Assembly (NCBI RefSeq): GCF_900580675.1
Contig: NZ_UTBG01000001.1
Span: 62,001 to 126,000 of the forward strand
Reading direction: 5' to 3'
DNA length: 64,000 bases
Source: Pseudomonas viridiflava
GTDB lineage: Bacteria; Pseudomonadota; Gammaproteobacteria; Pseudomonadales; Pseudomonadaceae
Each line of letters begins with the position of its first letter. Position 1 is the stretch's first letter. The position numbers and the translations under genes are program-made. The notes under the pieces were generated by a model, which saw only the letters and a program-made list of their open reading frames with translations, had not been told where the DNA came from and did not search any database. Of this stretch, positions 30,251 to 40,070 are shown piece by piece.

Positions 30251-31138
30251 TCAAGACGCTGTTTGCGATTTCTGATACAGCGCGAAACACGCTTCCGCCA
30301 GCGCTGAACGCGGCGCGCTGCGTCGCATGATCAGCCCCAGGCGCGCCAGGGTTTGGGCGTCTTCTATAGGTTGCAGGCGCAAGTGCTCGGTGAGCGCGTC
30401 CAGGCCACCGTCCAGCGGCATCACCGCGCAACACAATCCGCCGTGCACAGCTTGTAACAACTGATGCACGGCATCGGTCTGCAACAGCGGCTGCGGGTTC
30501 AGGCCGCGGCTGTGGAAGTTGTGGTCGATGGACTGGCGAAAGTGCATGCCGCTGGTGAGCATGCCCAGTGGCAGTTCGATCAGCGCCTCCCAGCTCAACG
30601 GTGTGTCGCCGAAGCTGAAGTAGCGCTGGTCGTAGAGCAGGCCCATGCGGGTTTCGCCAAGCGCGAGGGAGTCGAAACGTTCGTTGTCCAGGCGCTCAAG
30701 GTACGACACGCCGAGATCGAGGCGATTGCTCGCCAGCTGTTCAAGGATCTGTTCGGAGCTGAGTGCCGACAGCTCGAAGCGCAGGCTCGGGTGCTCCTTG
30801 TGCAATTGCTGCATCAAGGCCAGAGGATCGAAGCTCGATAAAGGCACCACGCCCAGCCGCAACGTCCCCACAAGGTTGCCGCGACAGGCTGCGGCTTCGG
30901 CCTGCAAACCGTCATAGGCCGCCAGCACCGTGCGTGCCCAGGCCAGTACCCGTTCGCCGGGCGCGGTAAAGCCCTCAAAGCGCTGGCCGCGATTGACCAA
31001 TGGCAGGTCCAGTTCTTCTTCAAGGCTGCGCAGGCGCATCGACAGGGTTGGCTGGGTGATGTGGCAACGCGCCGCCGCCTGGCCGAAGTGACGGGTCTCG
31101 TCGAGGGCGATGAGGAATTTCAGCTGTTTGATGTCCAT
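30251..31138 (-). CDS. LysR-family transcriptional regulator
   Basis: 295 residues. The N-terminal winged helix-turn-helix ([38 protein letters not shown]) is typical; the ligand-binding domain starts near residue 88 ([10 protein letters not shown]). It is encoded 97 bases upstream of fdhD on the same strand, so control of the fdhD-oxidoreductase pair is likely but inferred. The intervening gap has an imperfect palindrome around 30195-30215 (CGCGAC/GTCGCG). Confidence 0.85.
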   Translation of the reverse strand: MDIKQLKFLIALDETRHFGQAAARCHITQPTLSMRLRSLEEELDLPLVNRGQRFEGFTAPGERVLAWARTVLAAYDGLQAEAAACRGNLVGTLRLGVVPLSSFDPLALMQQLHKEHPSLRFELSALSSEQILEQLASNRLDLGVSYLERLDNERFDSLALGETRMGLLYDQRYFSFGDTPLSWEALIELPLGMLTSGMHFRQSIDHNFHSRGLNPQPLLQTDAVHQLLQAVHGGLCCAVMPLDGGLDALTEHLRLQPIEDAQTLARLGLIMRRSAPRSALAEACFALYQKSQTAS

Positions 31139-31270
31139 CTTCGCTCCGGGGCTTATTCCAATGGCGGGGGGATTCTAGCGCGTTTGGGTCTGTGGTCGGG
31201 CTGGAACCCAAGTCTGCAGGACTGGTCTAGTCTTGAGCATCTGGACATCAACTACCAAGGAGAGCGCACC

Positions 31271-31711
31271 ATGAGTCTTTTTAGTTTTGTAAAGGAAGCC
31301 GGCGAGAAGTTGATCGACCTGTTGACGCCGGGTAATGCGAACGCGAGTGAAGAGCTGAAAAAACATATCGAAAAAGTCGGGCTGGGCAATCCAGACGTTC
31401 ACGCCACCGTCGAGGGTGACAAGGTCACGCTTACGGGGACAGTCGCCAGTCAGGAAGAGAAAGAGAAAATCCTTTTGGCGGCAGGCAACATTGAAGGTGT
31501 TGCGAGCGTTGATGACCAGATCACCGTATCCGGCCCGGCGGTTACTGCCGCCCGTTTCGTGGTGGTCAAAAAGGGCGACACCCTCAGCGCTATTTCCCTG
31601 GCGGTGTATGGCAATGCCAACCAGTACAACAAGATCTTTGAGGCGAACAAGCCGCTGCTCAAGGATGTGAACAAAATCTACCCAGGGCAGACACTGCGTA
31701 TTCCTGAGTAA
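31271..31711 (+). CDS. kbp: Kbp-like potassium-binding protein with BON and LysM domains
   Basis: 146 residues, near-identical in plan to E. coli Kbp/YgaU (149): [20 protein letters not shown], a BON domain (about 25-88, [22 protein letters not shown]) and a LysM domain (about 95-145, [25 protein letters not shown]). E. coli Kbp is a cytoplasmic K+ sensor; the same is inferred here. AAGGAGAG precedes the ATG. A REP hairpin follows. Confidence 0.92.
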   Translation: MSLFSFVKEAGEKLIDLLTPGNANASEELKKHIEKVGLGNPDVHATVEGDKVTLTGTVASQEEKEKILLAAGNIEGVASVDDQITVSGPAVTAARFVVVKKGDTLSAISLAVYGNANQYNKIFEANKPLLKDVNKIYPGQTLRIPE

Positions 31712-31726
31712 CACGCGGACCAGAAC

Positions 31727-31752
31727 GTGGGAGAGGGCTTGCCCCCTCCCAC
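31727..31752. repeat. Single REP hairpin
   Basis: GTGGGAG and CTCCCAC flank 12 bases, then CTTTTAT follows, so this short REP could also act as the kbp terminator. It lies between convergent genes. Confidence 0.75.
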
Positions 31753-31758
31753 CTTTTA

Positions 31759-32421
31759 TCAGAGTCCGACAATGAGCTCTCGGTAATCCCCCACCGCCGC
31801 AAACTCACCCGTGTCCTTGGGGCCTTTCTTGCTGTCCGGTTCCTTCACCGCCAGCAAATGCCCCACGCCAAACTCGCGGGCGCTGCGCAGGATCGGCAAG
31901 GTGTCGTCGATGAACAGGCTGCGGGCCGGGTCGAAGGCGATGTCGGCTTGCAGGGCATCCCAGAACTGCGGGTTTTCCTTGGCGAAACCATAGTCGTGGG
32001 AGCTGATCAATCGCTCGAAATACGGCGCCAGTTCGATGCGTTCCAGCTTCAAGGACAGCGAGTCACGATGCGCGTTGGTGATTAGAATCACGCGCTTGCC
32101 GGCCTGTTTGATCGCCGCCAGGAAGGTATCGGCGTCCGGGCGCAGGGCGATCAGGTGGGCGGTTTCCAGCTTGAGTTCGCGCACCGGAATCTTCAGCTCG
32201 GTGCTCCAGAAATCCAGGCAATACCATTGCAGTTGCCCGGCATTGCGCTCGAACAGCGGCTGCAATTCCATCTCGGCCATCGCTCGACTCACTCCGTGCA
32301 GCTCGGCGTAGCGCTGCGGCAGGTGCTCCATCCAGAAGTGGTTGTCGAAGTGCAGGTCGAGCAGGGTGCCGTCCATGTCCAGCAGGACGGTGTCGATGGC
32401 GTGCCAGGGCAAAGAGGGCAT
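31759..32421 (-). CDS. yrfG: HAD-superfamily GMP/IMP nucleotidase (YrfG-like)
   Basis: 220-residue cytoplasmic phosphatase. HAD motif I is LLDMDGTLLDL (Asp15 and Asp17), motif II ILITNAHR, the conserved lysine is in GFAKENP, and motif IV is LFIDDTLPILR. E. coli YrfG dephosphorylates GMP and IMP. Divergent from nudE, and this yrfG-nudE neighbourhood also occurs in E. coli, which supports the assignment. Confidence 0.88.
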   Translation of the reverse strand: MPSLPWHAIDTVLLDMDGTLLDLHFDNHFWMEHLPQRYAELHGVSRAMAEMELQPLFERNAGQLQWYCLDFWSTELKIPVRELKLETAHLIALRPDADTFLAAIKQAGKRVILITNAHRDSLSLKLERIELAPYFERLISSHDYGFAKENPQFWDALQADIAFDPARSLFIDDTLPILRSAREFGVGHLLAVKEPDSKKGPKDTGEFAAVGDYRELIVGL

Positions 32422-32508
32422 TGGGCAGTCTCATGTAAGTAAAGATATCCGACACAGACAATCGGAAAAGCCACGGTATAGTAACCCGATCACGCCAAGG
32501 AGCCGCTT

Positions 32509-33075
32509 ATGCGCCAGAAACCCACCGTCCTCGCCCGCGAAATAGTCGCCAGTAGCCGTTTGTTCCGCGTGGAGGAAGTGCAATTGCGCTTTTCCAATGG
32601 CGTTGAACGGACCTACGAGCGCCTGGTCGGCCGCGGTGCCGGCTACGGCGCGGTGATGATTGTGGCGATGATCGACGAAGATCACGCCTTGCTGGTGGAA
32701 GAGTACTGCGGCGGTACCGACGAATATGAAGTGTCCTTGCCCAAAGGCTTGATCGAGCCCGGCGAGGACGTTCTGGCGGCGGCCAACCGCGAGCTCAAGG
32801 AGGAAGCGGGCTATGGCGCACGCCAGCTGGAGCATCTCACCGAGCTTTCGCTGTCTCCCGGCTACATGAGCCAGAAAATCCAGGTGGTGCTGGCCACCGA
32901 TCTGTACGAAGAGCGCCTGGAGGGCGATGAGCCCGAGCCCATGCGCGTGGACCGGGTCAACCTGCGTGAGTTGTCGCAACTGGCGCAAAACGAGCAATTC
33001 AGCGAAGGCCGTGCCCTGGCCGCGCTGTACCTGGTACGAGATTTGTTGATTCAGCGTGGAGCGTTTACCGCATGA
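32509..33075 (+). CDS. nudE: ADP compounds hydrolase NudE
   Basis: 188-residue Nudix hydrolase acting on ADP-ribose, Ap3A and NADH-type substrates in E. coli. The Nudix box GLIEPGEDVLAAANRELKEEAGYG matches G-x5-E-x7-REUxEExGU. AAGGAG precedes the ATG. It overlaps cysQ by four bases. Confidence 0.92.
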   Translation: MRQKPTVLAREIVASSRLFRVEEVQLRFSNGVERTYERLVGRGAGYGAVMIVAMIDEDHALLVEEYCGGTDEYEVSLPKGLIEPGEDVLAAANRELKEEAGYGARQLEHLTELSLSPGYMSQKIQVVLATDLYEERLEGDEPEPMRVDRVNLRELSQLAQNEQFSEGRALAALYLVRDLLIQRGAFTA

Positions 33076-33908
33076 GCGAACTGTTTTTAGGTCACCCGTT
33101 TATCGCCCCGGTCATCGAGCTGGCTCGCCAGGCGGGTGAAGTGATCCTGCCGTATTGGCGTGCGGATGTGGCGGTGACCTCCAAGGCCGATGATTCGCCG
33201 GTAACGGCGGCGGACCTGGCCGCTCACCACCTGATTCTCGCTGGCCTGACGGCGCTGGACCCAAGCATTCCGGTGTTGTCCGAAGAAGACGCCGATATCG
33301 ACCAGAGCGTGCGCGCCGGTTGGCAGCGCTGGTGGCTGGTGGACCCGCTGGACGGCACCAAGGAATTTATTGCCGGCAGCGAAGAATTTACCGTCAACGT
33401 GGCACTGATCGAACAGGGCCGCGTGGTGTTTGGCGTGGTGTCCATGCCCACCAGCGGCCGATGCTATTTCGGCGGCGCGGGCCTGGGCGCATGGCGTTCG
33501 GATGTGAATGAAGCGCCCAAGCAGATCCAGGTGCGCGAGGCGCCAGCCTTGGGTGAGTCCTTTACCGTGGTTGCCAGCCGTCGGCATACCAGCCCCGAGC
33601 AGGAACGTTTGCTGGACGGTTTGAGTGAAGGGTTGGGTGCTTTGAAACTGGCGAACATCGGCAGCTCGTTGAAGTTCTGCCTGTTGGCCGAGGGCAGCGC
33701 GGATTGCTACCCACGGCTGGCGCCGACTTCGCAGTGGGACACCGCTGCGGCTCAAGGAGTGCTGGAAGGCGCGGGGGGAGAAGTGGTGGAGTTGAGCGGC
33801 GAGCCGTTCAGCTACCCGGCGCGGGAATCCTTGCTGAATCCGTTCTTTTTAGCGTTGCCGGCCAAGGCTGCGTGGCGTGAACGGCTGCTGACTCTGGCTC
33901 GCTCTTAA
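33072..33908 (+). CDS. cysQ: 3'(2'),5'-bisphosphate nucleotidase CysQ
   Basis: 278-residue member of the inositol monophosphatase fold that hydrolyses PAP to AMP during sulfate assimilation. Metal-binding motifs are VLSEEDAD, DPLDGTKEFI and, near the end, QWDTAAAQGVLEGAGG. ATGA overlap with nudE indicates coupling. Cytoplasmic, Mg2+-dependent in the family. Confidence 0.92.
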   Translation: MSELFLGHPFIAPVIELARQAGEVILPYWRADVAVTSKADDSPVTAADLAAHHLILAGLTALDPSIPVLSEEDADIDQSVRAGWQRWWLVDPLDGTKEFIAGSEEFTVNVALIEQGRVVFGVVSMPTSGRCYFGGAGLGAWRSDVNEAPKQIQVREAPALGESFTVVASRRHTSPEQERLLDGLSEGLGALKLANIGSSLKFCLLAEGSADCYPRLAPTSQWDTAAAQGVLEGAGGEVVELSGEPFSYPARESLLNPFFLALPAKAAWRERLLTLARS

Positions 33909-33927
33909 GGCCTCGGCAGATTCAAAT

Positions 33928-34056
33928 TTGGAGCTGGCTTGCTGTGGCGAGCAAGCTTGCTTGCGCTGGGGTGCGAAGCGCCCCCAAAAAAGCCGGCTCC
34001 AGCTGCGCTGTCGGACGGGAGCAAGCTCCCTCGCCACAGGAAGCCCCCTCCCACAC
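33928..34056. repeat. Composite REP cluster
   Basis: Several REP-like arms (GGAGCTGGCTTGCTG, GCCGGCTCCAGC, GGGAGCAAGCTCCC, CCCCCTCCCACA) lie in tandem or inverted order between the convergent cysQ and thioesterase genes. It is less regular than the other doublets and probably a fusion of variants. Confidence 0.7.
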
Positions 34057-34077
34057 TTTGTGTTTTTGTAGTGGCGG

Positions 34078-34533
34078 TTAGCGGTGCAGGACGTACTGGC
34101 CCGTAAACGCCACGGCCCGCTCCTCACTGCCCTCATTCACAATCCACGTCTCCAGCGTCAACCGCGCACGGCCATAACGCTTGTACGTCGCCAAAAAGCG
34201 CTTCCAGACTTTCTCATCGGGTGCCGCGCACACCGCCGTCGCGTCTTGCGTCACCGGCAGCGGATAACTGATCTGCCCTTCCTGAATCACGATATGCCCC
34301 TCCTCAATGCCTTCCTCGCGCAGCTGCAAGTGCAGCCAACCCCAGCCCGCCAGCACCGCGCCGCAGTAGAGGCTGCCGCCGAACATGGTGCTCTTGTGGT
34401 TGATATTGGCTTGCAGGGGCAAGTGCAGCTGCAGTTGGCCGTGTTGCCAGTCGAGCACCTTGAGGCCCATTTCCCGGGTGAGGGGGATGTCGTGGTGCAG
34501 GATGGATTCCAGGTAACGGCTGTCGCGGCTCAT
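34078..34533 (-). CDS. YiiD C-terminal-type putative thioesterase
   Basis: 151 residues matching the YiiD_C hotdog-fold family (PF09500): NHKSTMFGGSLYCGAVLAGWGWLHL and KRYGRARLTLETWIVNEG. Function is a predicted thioesterase only. The ATG at 34533 has AAGAGG upstream; an earlier ATG at 34563 overlaps the dctD stop (ATGA) and could add ten residues. It follows dctD directly, yet has no obvious role in dicarboxylate sensing. Confidence 0.75.
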   Translation of the reverse strand: MSRDSRYLESILHHDIPLTREMGLKVLDWQHGQLQLHLPLQANINHKSTMFGGSLYCGAVLAGWGWLHLQLREEGIEEGHIVIQEGQISYPLPVTQDATAVCAAPDEKVWKRFLATYKRYGRARLTLETWIVNEGSEERAVAFTGQYVLHR

Positions 34534-34559
34534 GGCGGCCTCTTGGTGGGTGGGCGGGG

Positions 34560-35945
34560 TCATTCGTCGTCGGTGCTGTGGTTGCCGCTGTCGGCAAAGT
34601 TCAGGCCGTGCTTGCGCAGCTTGTCGTGCAGGGTCTTGCGCGGCACGCCCAGGGCTTCGGCCAGGCTGCGCATCGAGCTGTGGGGGCGGGTGAGTTCGGC
34701 GGCGATCAGGCTCTTTTCGAACTGTTCGACTTGCTCGCTCAAACCGCCGGGGGTGGAGGTCAGCACGCCCGCGGCCGGGTTGTCCTGGGTGTTGTCCAGC
34801 GCCAGCTCCAGGCCCAGGGCAAAGCGCTCGGCGGCGTTTTGCAGCTCACGCACATTGCCTGGCCAACTGTGGCGCAGCAGCAGCGCGCGTTGCCCCGGTT
34901 GCAGCTCGTGCAGCGTCAGGCCGTGGCGGCTGCTGGCTTCATCGGCAAAGTGCTGGAACAACATCAGCGCATCCTCGCCACGCTCGCGCAGCGGCGGAAT
35001 GCGCAGCGGCGCGACGTTGAGACGGTAATACAAGTCGGCGCGGAAACGGCCCTGGTCAGCGGACTGGCGCAGGTCCTCCTTGGTGGCGGCGATAATGCGG
35101 ATATCCAGCGGGATCAGTTGATTGCCACCCAGGCGCTCGACCACGCGCTCCTGCAGCAGGCGCAGCAGTTTGACCTGCACGTCGAGGCTCATGCTTTCGA
35201 TTTCGTCGAGGAACAGCGTGCCGCCGTTGGCGAATTCGAACTTGCCGATACGCCGCTTCTGCGCGCCGGTAAAGGCGCCGGGCTCGTGGCCGAACAGCTC
35301 GCTTTCAACCACCGACTCGGCCAGCGCGCCGGCATTGATTGCCACGAACGGCCCGCTGCGCCGGCTCGACAGGTCATGCAGCGCACGCGCGACCACTTCC
35401 TTGCCGGCGCCGGTTTCACCGAGAATCAGCACATCGGCCTTGGTCGCCGCCAACGCGCCGATCTGCTCACGCAGGCGCAGCATTTGTGGCGAGTGCCCGA
35501 CCAGGCGCGTGCTCAATTGCTGGCGATCACTCAGGGCCAGGCGCAGGCTGCGGTTGTCCAGCACCAGGCGGCGCAAGGCCAGGGCGCGGCGTACGCTGTC
35601 GAGCAGGGCGTCGCTGGCGAAGGGTTTTTCGAGGAAGTCATAGGCGCCGGCGCGCATAGCCTGCACCGCCAGCGGTACATCGCCGTGGCCGGTGATCAGC
35701 AGCACCGGCAGTTCGGGGTCCTGGCCGTGCAGCTCGGCGAGCAACTCCAGGCCGTCCATGCCCGGCATGCGGATATCGCTGACCACCACGCCCGGCCAGT
35801 CGCGGGACAGGCGCGCGGTGAGGCCGGTGGCTTCGCCCAGGGTCAGGACTTTCAGCCCGGCCAGGTCCAGGGTCTGGCACAAGGCCTGACGCAGGTGTGG
35901 ATCGTCGTCGATCAACACCACCTGAATCCCGTTTTCGATACTCAT
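34560..35945 (-). CDS. dctD: C4-dicarboxylate response regulator DctD (sigma-54 activator)
   Basis: 461-residue NtrC-class activator. The receiver domain (VVLIDDDPHLR, phosphoacceptor in VVSDIRMPGMDG) is followed by an AAA+ domain with Walker A GETGAGKE, the sigma-54-contacting GAFTGA loop, and Walker B GGTLFLDEIE. A Fis-type helix-turn-helix closes it (SLAEALGVPRKTLHDKLRKHGL). Works with DctB, encoded upstream with a four-base overlap. The dicarboxylate transporter genes it would control are not in this window. Confidence 0.9.
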   Translation of the reverse strand: MSIENGIQVVLIDDDPHLRQALCQTLDLAGLKVLTLGEATGLTARLSRDWPGVVVSDIRMPGMDGLELLAELHGQDPELPVLLITGHGDVPLAVQAMRAGAYDFLEKPFASDALLDSVRRALALRRLVLDNRSLRLALSDRQQLSTRLVGHSPQMLRLREQIGALAATKADVLILGETGAGKEVVARALHDLSSRRSGPFVAINAGALAESVVESELFGHEPGAFTGAQKRRIGKFEFANGGTLFLDEIESMSLDVQVKLLRLLQERVVERLGGNQLIPLDIRIIAATKEDLRQSADQGRFRADLYYRLNVAPLRIPPLRERGEDALMLFQHFADEASSRHGLTLHELQPGQRALLLRHSWPGNVRELQNAAERFALGLELALDNTQDNPAAGVLTSTPGGLSEQVEQFEKSLIAAELTRPHSSMRSLAEALGVPRKTLHDKLRKHGLNFADSGNHSTDDE

Positions 35946-37750
35946 ACACTGCGGTCCTCGGACGGTTGCAGACTGACGCCCGGCGAGCCGGCACGCAATT
36001 TCAAGGTTAACAGCGCGCCGCCTTCCTTGTGGTTGGCGAACAACAGTTCGCCGCCAAAGGCACGCATCAGGGTGTCACAGATCGCCAGGCCCAACCCCAG
36101 GCCCTGGGTGCGGGTCTTGGTGGTGTAGAACGGCTCGCTGGCGCGGCCCAGGGCTTCCATGCAAAACCCCGGGCCATTGTCGCGAATGTACAGGTTGACG
36201 CCCTGTTCGGTGGTTTGGGCACTCAGCCAGAGTTTGCGCGGCGGGCCTTTTTCGGTCAGTGCATCGAGGGCGTTGGCCAGCAGATTGCCCAGTACCTGGC
36301 GCAACCGAGTTTCGCCGGCCTGCACCCACAGGGTCGCTTCGGGCAAATCGCGGATCAGCTCGACTTCCATCGACCGGCGCCGTTTGGCCAGCAGGGCCAG
36401 TGCATCATCCAGCGCCGGTTGCAGGGCCACGCTTTCCGGGGCGTGGCGGTCGCGGCGGGCGAACGCACGCAAGTGCGCGATGATCGAGGCCATGCGCCCG
36501 GTCAATTCGCTGATCAGCTTGAGATTGCCCCGCGCATCGCTGGTGCGTTCGTGGTCGAGCAGAATCTCGGCGTTTTCCGCATAGCTGCGAATGGCCGCCA
36601 GGGGCTGGTTGAGTTCGTGGCTGATACTCGCCGACATGGTGCCCAGCGCCGACAGCTTGCCGGCCTGCACCAGGTCATCCTGGGCGCGCACCAATTCCTG
36701 CTGGGCGTGTTCGCGCTCCAGCACTTCCTGTTTGAGGCGCCGGTTGAGGCCTTCCAGGTCGCTGGTCCTTTCGACCACGCGCATTTCCAGCTCGCGGCGC
36801 GCCTTGGCTTCAAAGGCGATGCGCTCCAGGTAATGGCGACGGCGTTGCATCATCAAACCCAGCAGCAGCATCAACACCAGCAGCGTCGCGCCACCGACTG
36901 CGACCACGGTGCGCACCGGGCGGTTGATCAGCGAGCGTGGCGCGAGGATTTCCACGTTCCAGCCGGTCTCGGCGATGGCGGTGGACTGGCGCAGCCACGC
37001 CGTGGGGCTCAGGGCCAGCGGCTGCGGATCGCGCGTCGGGTAGGGCTGGATCGCAATGATCGCTTGGCGTTCTTCGGCGGTCAGCGGCCGCGTGGCGCGA
37101 AAGCGCCATTGTGGACGCGACGTCAGGATCACCACGCCATTGTGGTCAGTCACCAGCAGCTGTTCCGGGGTGTTGCCCCACAGGCTTTCGGTGTGGTCCA
37201 GGTCGACCTTGACCACCAGCACGCCGATGATGTTCGCGCCATCACGCACGGCGGCGGCAAAAAAGTAGCCGCGCTTGGCCGAGGTGGTGCCCAGGCCGAA
37301 GAACCGCCCCAGGCGTCCGGCCATGGCTTCGCTGAAATACGGGCGGAACGAGAAATTGCGCCCGACGAAACTGTCCTGTTTGTCCCAGTTGGACGCGGCG
37401 AGGGTCTTGCCGGTGGTGTCCATCAGGTACATCACTTCCACCCCGGCCTGGGCGGCGACGTCCTTGAGCAGGAGGTTGGCGTTGACCAGGTTGGTGCTCA
37501 CCTCAGGCGCGTCCAGGGCGGTGCGCAGGGCCGGCAAGTCGCCAAGGATCTGCGGCAGCACTTCATAGCGGTGCAGCGTACCGAGCAGGTTGGCCACGTA
37601 CAGGTCGAGGGTCTGGCGGTTCTGCCCGGCCAGTTCGCTGCGGTAATAGCGCTCGGCCAAGTGCTCCAGCGGCCACAGCAGCGGTGCCAGGCACAACGCC
37701 AACAGGGCGAGGCTGCGCCAGCGGGGTCTTCGCGGAAGGGGTGGAGTCAT
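35942..37750 (-). CDS. dctB: C4-dicarboxylate sensor kinase DctB
   Basis: 602-residue inner-membrane histidine kinase. A first transmembrane segment (about 12-30), a periplasmic double-PAS-type domain (to about 280) and a second segment (about 283-303) precede a coiled coil (LEGLNRRLKQEVLEREHAQQ). The H-box is SISHELNQPLAAIRSYAENA, and the ATPase motifs are LGNLLANALDAL, RDNGPGF and GLGLGLAIC. It senses succinate, malate or fumarate in relatives and phosphorylates DctD. Confidence 0.9.
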   Translation of the reverse strand: MTPPLPRRPRWRSLALLALCLAPLLWPLEHLAERYYRSELAGQNRQTLDLYVANLLGTLHRYEVLPQILGDLPALRTALDAPEVSTNLVNANLLLKDVAAQAGVEVMYLMDTTGKTLAASNWDKQDSFVGRNFSFRPYFSEAMAGRLGRFFGLGTTSAKRGYFFAAAVRDGANIIGVLVVKVDLDHTESLWGNTPEQLLVTDHNGVVILTSRPQWRFRATRPLTAEERQAIIAIQPYPTRDPQPLALSPTAWLRQSTAIAETGWNVEILAPRSLINRPVRTVVAVGGATLLVLMLLLGLMMQRRRHYLERIAFEAKARRELEMRVVERTSDLEGLNRRLKQEVLEREHAQQELVRAQDDLVQAGKLSALGTMSASISHELNQPLAAIRSYAENAEILLDHERTSDARGNLKLISELTGRMASIIAHLRAFARRDRHAPESVALQPALDDALALLAKRRRSMEVELIRDLPEATLWVQAGETRLRQVLGNLLANALDALTEKGPPRKLWLSAQTTEQGVNLYIRDNGPGFCMEALGRASEPFYTTKTRTQGLGLGLAICDTLMRAFGGELLFANHKEGGALLTLKLRAGSPGVSLQPSEDRSV

Positions 37751-37786
37751 GGGAGTCGGGCGCCTGTGGGTACAGGCGCATTATGC

Positions 37787-38656
37787 CTAGTGCTGCCCGG
37801 CAAGACACTCGCGCAATGCGTCTGGCCACTGCGGCAGGTTGACCTGCCACTGTTGCTGCAGATGGCTGCAGTCCAGGCGTGAGTTCAGCGGGCGTTTGGC
37901 TGGCGTCGGGTAAGCGCTGGAAGGGATCGCCTCCAGCTCGGCGCAGGGTTTGCCTTCCGCGCGCAGATGCTCGGCGATCGCCTCGGCAAAGCCGAACCAT
38001 GAGGTTTGCCCCAGGGCGGTCAGGTGATAGACACCCCATTCCCCGGCATCGCCCGTTTGCCAACGCTCGATCAAGACGCGCGTGATGCCGGCGATGGTCC
38101 CGGCCCAGGTCGGCGCGCCGATCTGGTCGGCGACGATGCGCATCTGCGGCTTCTCTTGCAGCAGGCGCTGCATGGTCAGCAGGAAATTCTTGCCGTGGCC
38201 GGAGTAGACCCAGCTGGTGCGCAGGATCAGATACTCACCGCCCACGGCCGCAATCGCCTCTTCACCGGCCAGCTTGCTTTGGCCATAGACGCCCAAGGGG
38301 TTCGGCGTGTCGGCTTCGGTGTAGGGCGCGGGCTTGCTGCCGTCGAACACGTAGTCGGTGGAGTAGTGAATCAGCGGGATGCCCAGGGTTTTGGCTTCCT
38401 CCGCGAGAATGCCCGGGGCGATGGCGTTGATGGCGAAGGCCGCGTGCGGTTCGCTTTCGGCCTGATCGACGGCTGTGTGGGCGGCAGCATTGATGATCAG
38501 GTCGGGGCGATGGGTGCGGACTTGCTGGCGGATCTGGTCCGGGTTGGCGAGGTCGAGCTGGTCGCGGCCGAGCACGATGAGTTCGCCGAGGCCCTCTAAC
38601 CCCTGTTGCAGTGCCTGGGAAACTTGGCCATGTTGGCCGGTGATGAGGATTTTCAT
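37787..38656 (-). CDS. rfbD: dTDP-4-dehydrorhamnose reductase RfbD/RmlD
   Basis: 289-residue short-chain dehydrogenase fold enzyme, last step of dTDP-L-rhamnose synthesis. The NAD(P)-binding motif is ITGQHGQVSQAL at the N-terminus; the catalytic Tyr-x3-Lys is YGQSKLAGE, and the family segment DYVFDG is present. Fourth gene of rfbBACD; it overlaps rfbC by four bases. Confidence 0.93.
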   Translation of the reverse strand: MKILITGQHGQVSQALQQGLEGLGELIVLGRDQLDLANPDQIRQQVRTHRPDLIINAAAHTAVDQAESEPHAAFAINAIAPGILAEEAKTLGIPLIHYSTDYVFDGSKPAPYTEADTPNPLGVYGQSKLAGEEAIAAVGGEYLILRTSWVYSGHGKNFLLTMQRLLQEKPQMRIVADQIGAPTWAGTIAGITRVLIERWQTGDAGEWGVYHLTALGQTSWFGFAEAIAEHLRAEGKPCAELEAIPSSAYPTPAKRPLNSRLDCSHLQQQWQVNLPQWPDALRECLAGQH

Positions 38657-39198
38657 GGGAACAGGTCGGCTTCCAGCAAGGGTTTACCCACTTGGTCCTT
38701 GGCAGACAGCCGCGGCGCTTCGTTCAGCTCCCAGTTGATGGCCAGCGTCGGGTCGCTCCAGAGGATGCAACGCTCGGCGCTCGGCTGGTAGTAGTCAGTC
38801 GTCTTGTACAAGAACTCGGCAAAGTCGCTCAGCACCACGAACCCATGGGCGAAACCTTCCGGCACCCACAGTTGGCGGTGGTTCTGCGCCGATAGACGCA
38901 CGCCCGTCCACTGGCCGAAATTCGGTGAGCTGCGGCGGATATCGACTGCTACGTCCAGCACTTCACCGGCGGTGACGCGCACCAGCTTGCCCTGGGTGTG
39001 TTCGAGCTGATAATGCAGGCCGCGCAGTACGCCTTTTTGTGAACGAGAGTGGTTGTCCTGCACGAAATCACGTTTTAGCCCGGTGGCCTCTGCAAAAGCC
39101 CGGGCGTTAAAACTTTCGTAGAAAAAACCGCGCTCATCGCCGAACACTTCAGGTTCGAGGATCAGCACGCCGGGCAATGCGGTTTCAGTGATGTTCAC
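38653..39198 (-). CDS. rfbC: dTDP-4-dehydrorhamnose 3,5-epimerase RfbC/RmlC
   Basis: 181-residue cupin-fold epimerase, third step of the pathway. Family motifs include [17 protein letters not shown] and VLRGLHYQ with the catalytic His, and PEGFAHGF. The GTG at 39198 overlaps the rfbA stop (GTGA) and is preceded by GGAGAG; an upstream extension to 39321 lies within rfbA and is not used. Confidence 0.93.
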   Translation of the reverse strand: MNITETALPGVLILEPEVFGDERGFFYESFNARAFAEATGLKRDFVQDNHSRSQKGVLRGLHYQLEHTQGKLVRVTAGEVLDVAVDIRRSSPNFGQWTGVRLSAQNHRQLWVPEGFAHGFVVLSDFAEFLYKTTDYYQPSAERCILWSDPTLAINWELNEAPRLSAKDQVGKPLLEADLFP

Positions 39199-40070
39199 CG
39201 GTTCTCTCCGGCCAATGAGTACAGGTATTGGCCATAGCCGGTCTTGCCGAAGTACTTGGCGCGTTCGAGCAACTGGTCGCGGTCGATCCAGCCATTGCCG
39301 TAGGCGATCTCTTCGAGGCACGCGACTTTCAGGCCTTGGCGATGTTCAATCGTCTGCACGTAGGTGGAAGCTTCCAGCAGACTGTCGTGGGTACCGGTGT
39401 CTAGCCAGGCAAAGCCTCGGCCAAATCGTTCTACTTGCAAGTCGCCACGCTTGAGGTAAGCATTGTTGACGTCAGTAATTTCCAGCTCACCACGCGGTGA
39501 AGGGTTGACCGCCTTGGCGATGCTGACCACGTCGTTATCGTAGAAATATAGGCCCGTCACGGCATAGGAAGATTTGGGCTTGGCCGGTTTTTCTTCGATG
39601 GACAGCGCACGCCCGTCCTTGTCGAAGTCTATGACCCCGAAACGTTCAGGATCCTTGACCCAGTAGCCGAATACGGTTGCGCCACTGGGGCGTTCGGTTG
39701 CGATGCGTAATTGCTCGCCGAAATACTGACCGTGAAAAATGTTGTCACCCAAAATCAGGCAGACCGGGTCATCGCCGATAAACTCTTCGCCAATGATAAA
39801 CGCCTGGGCCAATCCGTCTGGAGTCGGTTGCTCCGCATAAGTGAAACGCACACCAAACTGGCTGCCATCGCCGAGCAAGTTGCGGTATTGCGGCAGGTCG
39901 ACGGGGGTGGAAATCACCAGGATGTCCCTGATCCCCGCCAGCATCAGCACCGAAATCGGGTAATAGATCATCGGCTTGTCATACACGGGCAGCAGTTGTT
40001 TCGACACGCCCAGGGTAATGGGGTGCAAGCGAGTTCCAGAGCCACCCGCCAATACGATTCCCTTCATCAT
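39195..40070 (-). CDS. rfbA: Glucose-1-phosphate thymidylyltransferase RfbA/RmlA
   Basis: 291-residue nucleotidyltransferase making dTDP-glucose from dTTP and glucose-1-phosphate. The signature [16 protein letters not shown] opens it, with KPMIYYPI and ILGDNIFHG further on. Four-base overlaps with rfbB and rfbC show tight coupling. Confidence 0.95.
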   Translation of the reverse strand: MMKGIVLAGGSGTRLHPITLGVSKQLLPVYDKPMIYYPISVLMLAGIRDILVISTPVDLPQYRNLLGDGSQFGVRFTYAEQPTPDGLAQAFIIGEEFIGDDPVCLILGDNIFHGQYFGEQLRIATERPSGATVFGYWVKDPERFGVIDFDKDGRALSIEEKPAKPKSSYAVTGLYFYDNDVVSIAKAVNPSPRGELEITDVNNAYLKRGDLQVERFGRGFAWLDTGTHDSLLEASTYVQTIEHRQGLKVACLEEIAYGNGWIDRDQLLERAKYFGKTGYGQYLYSLAGENR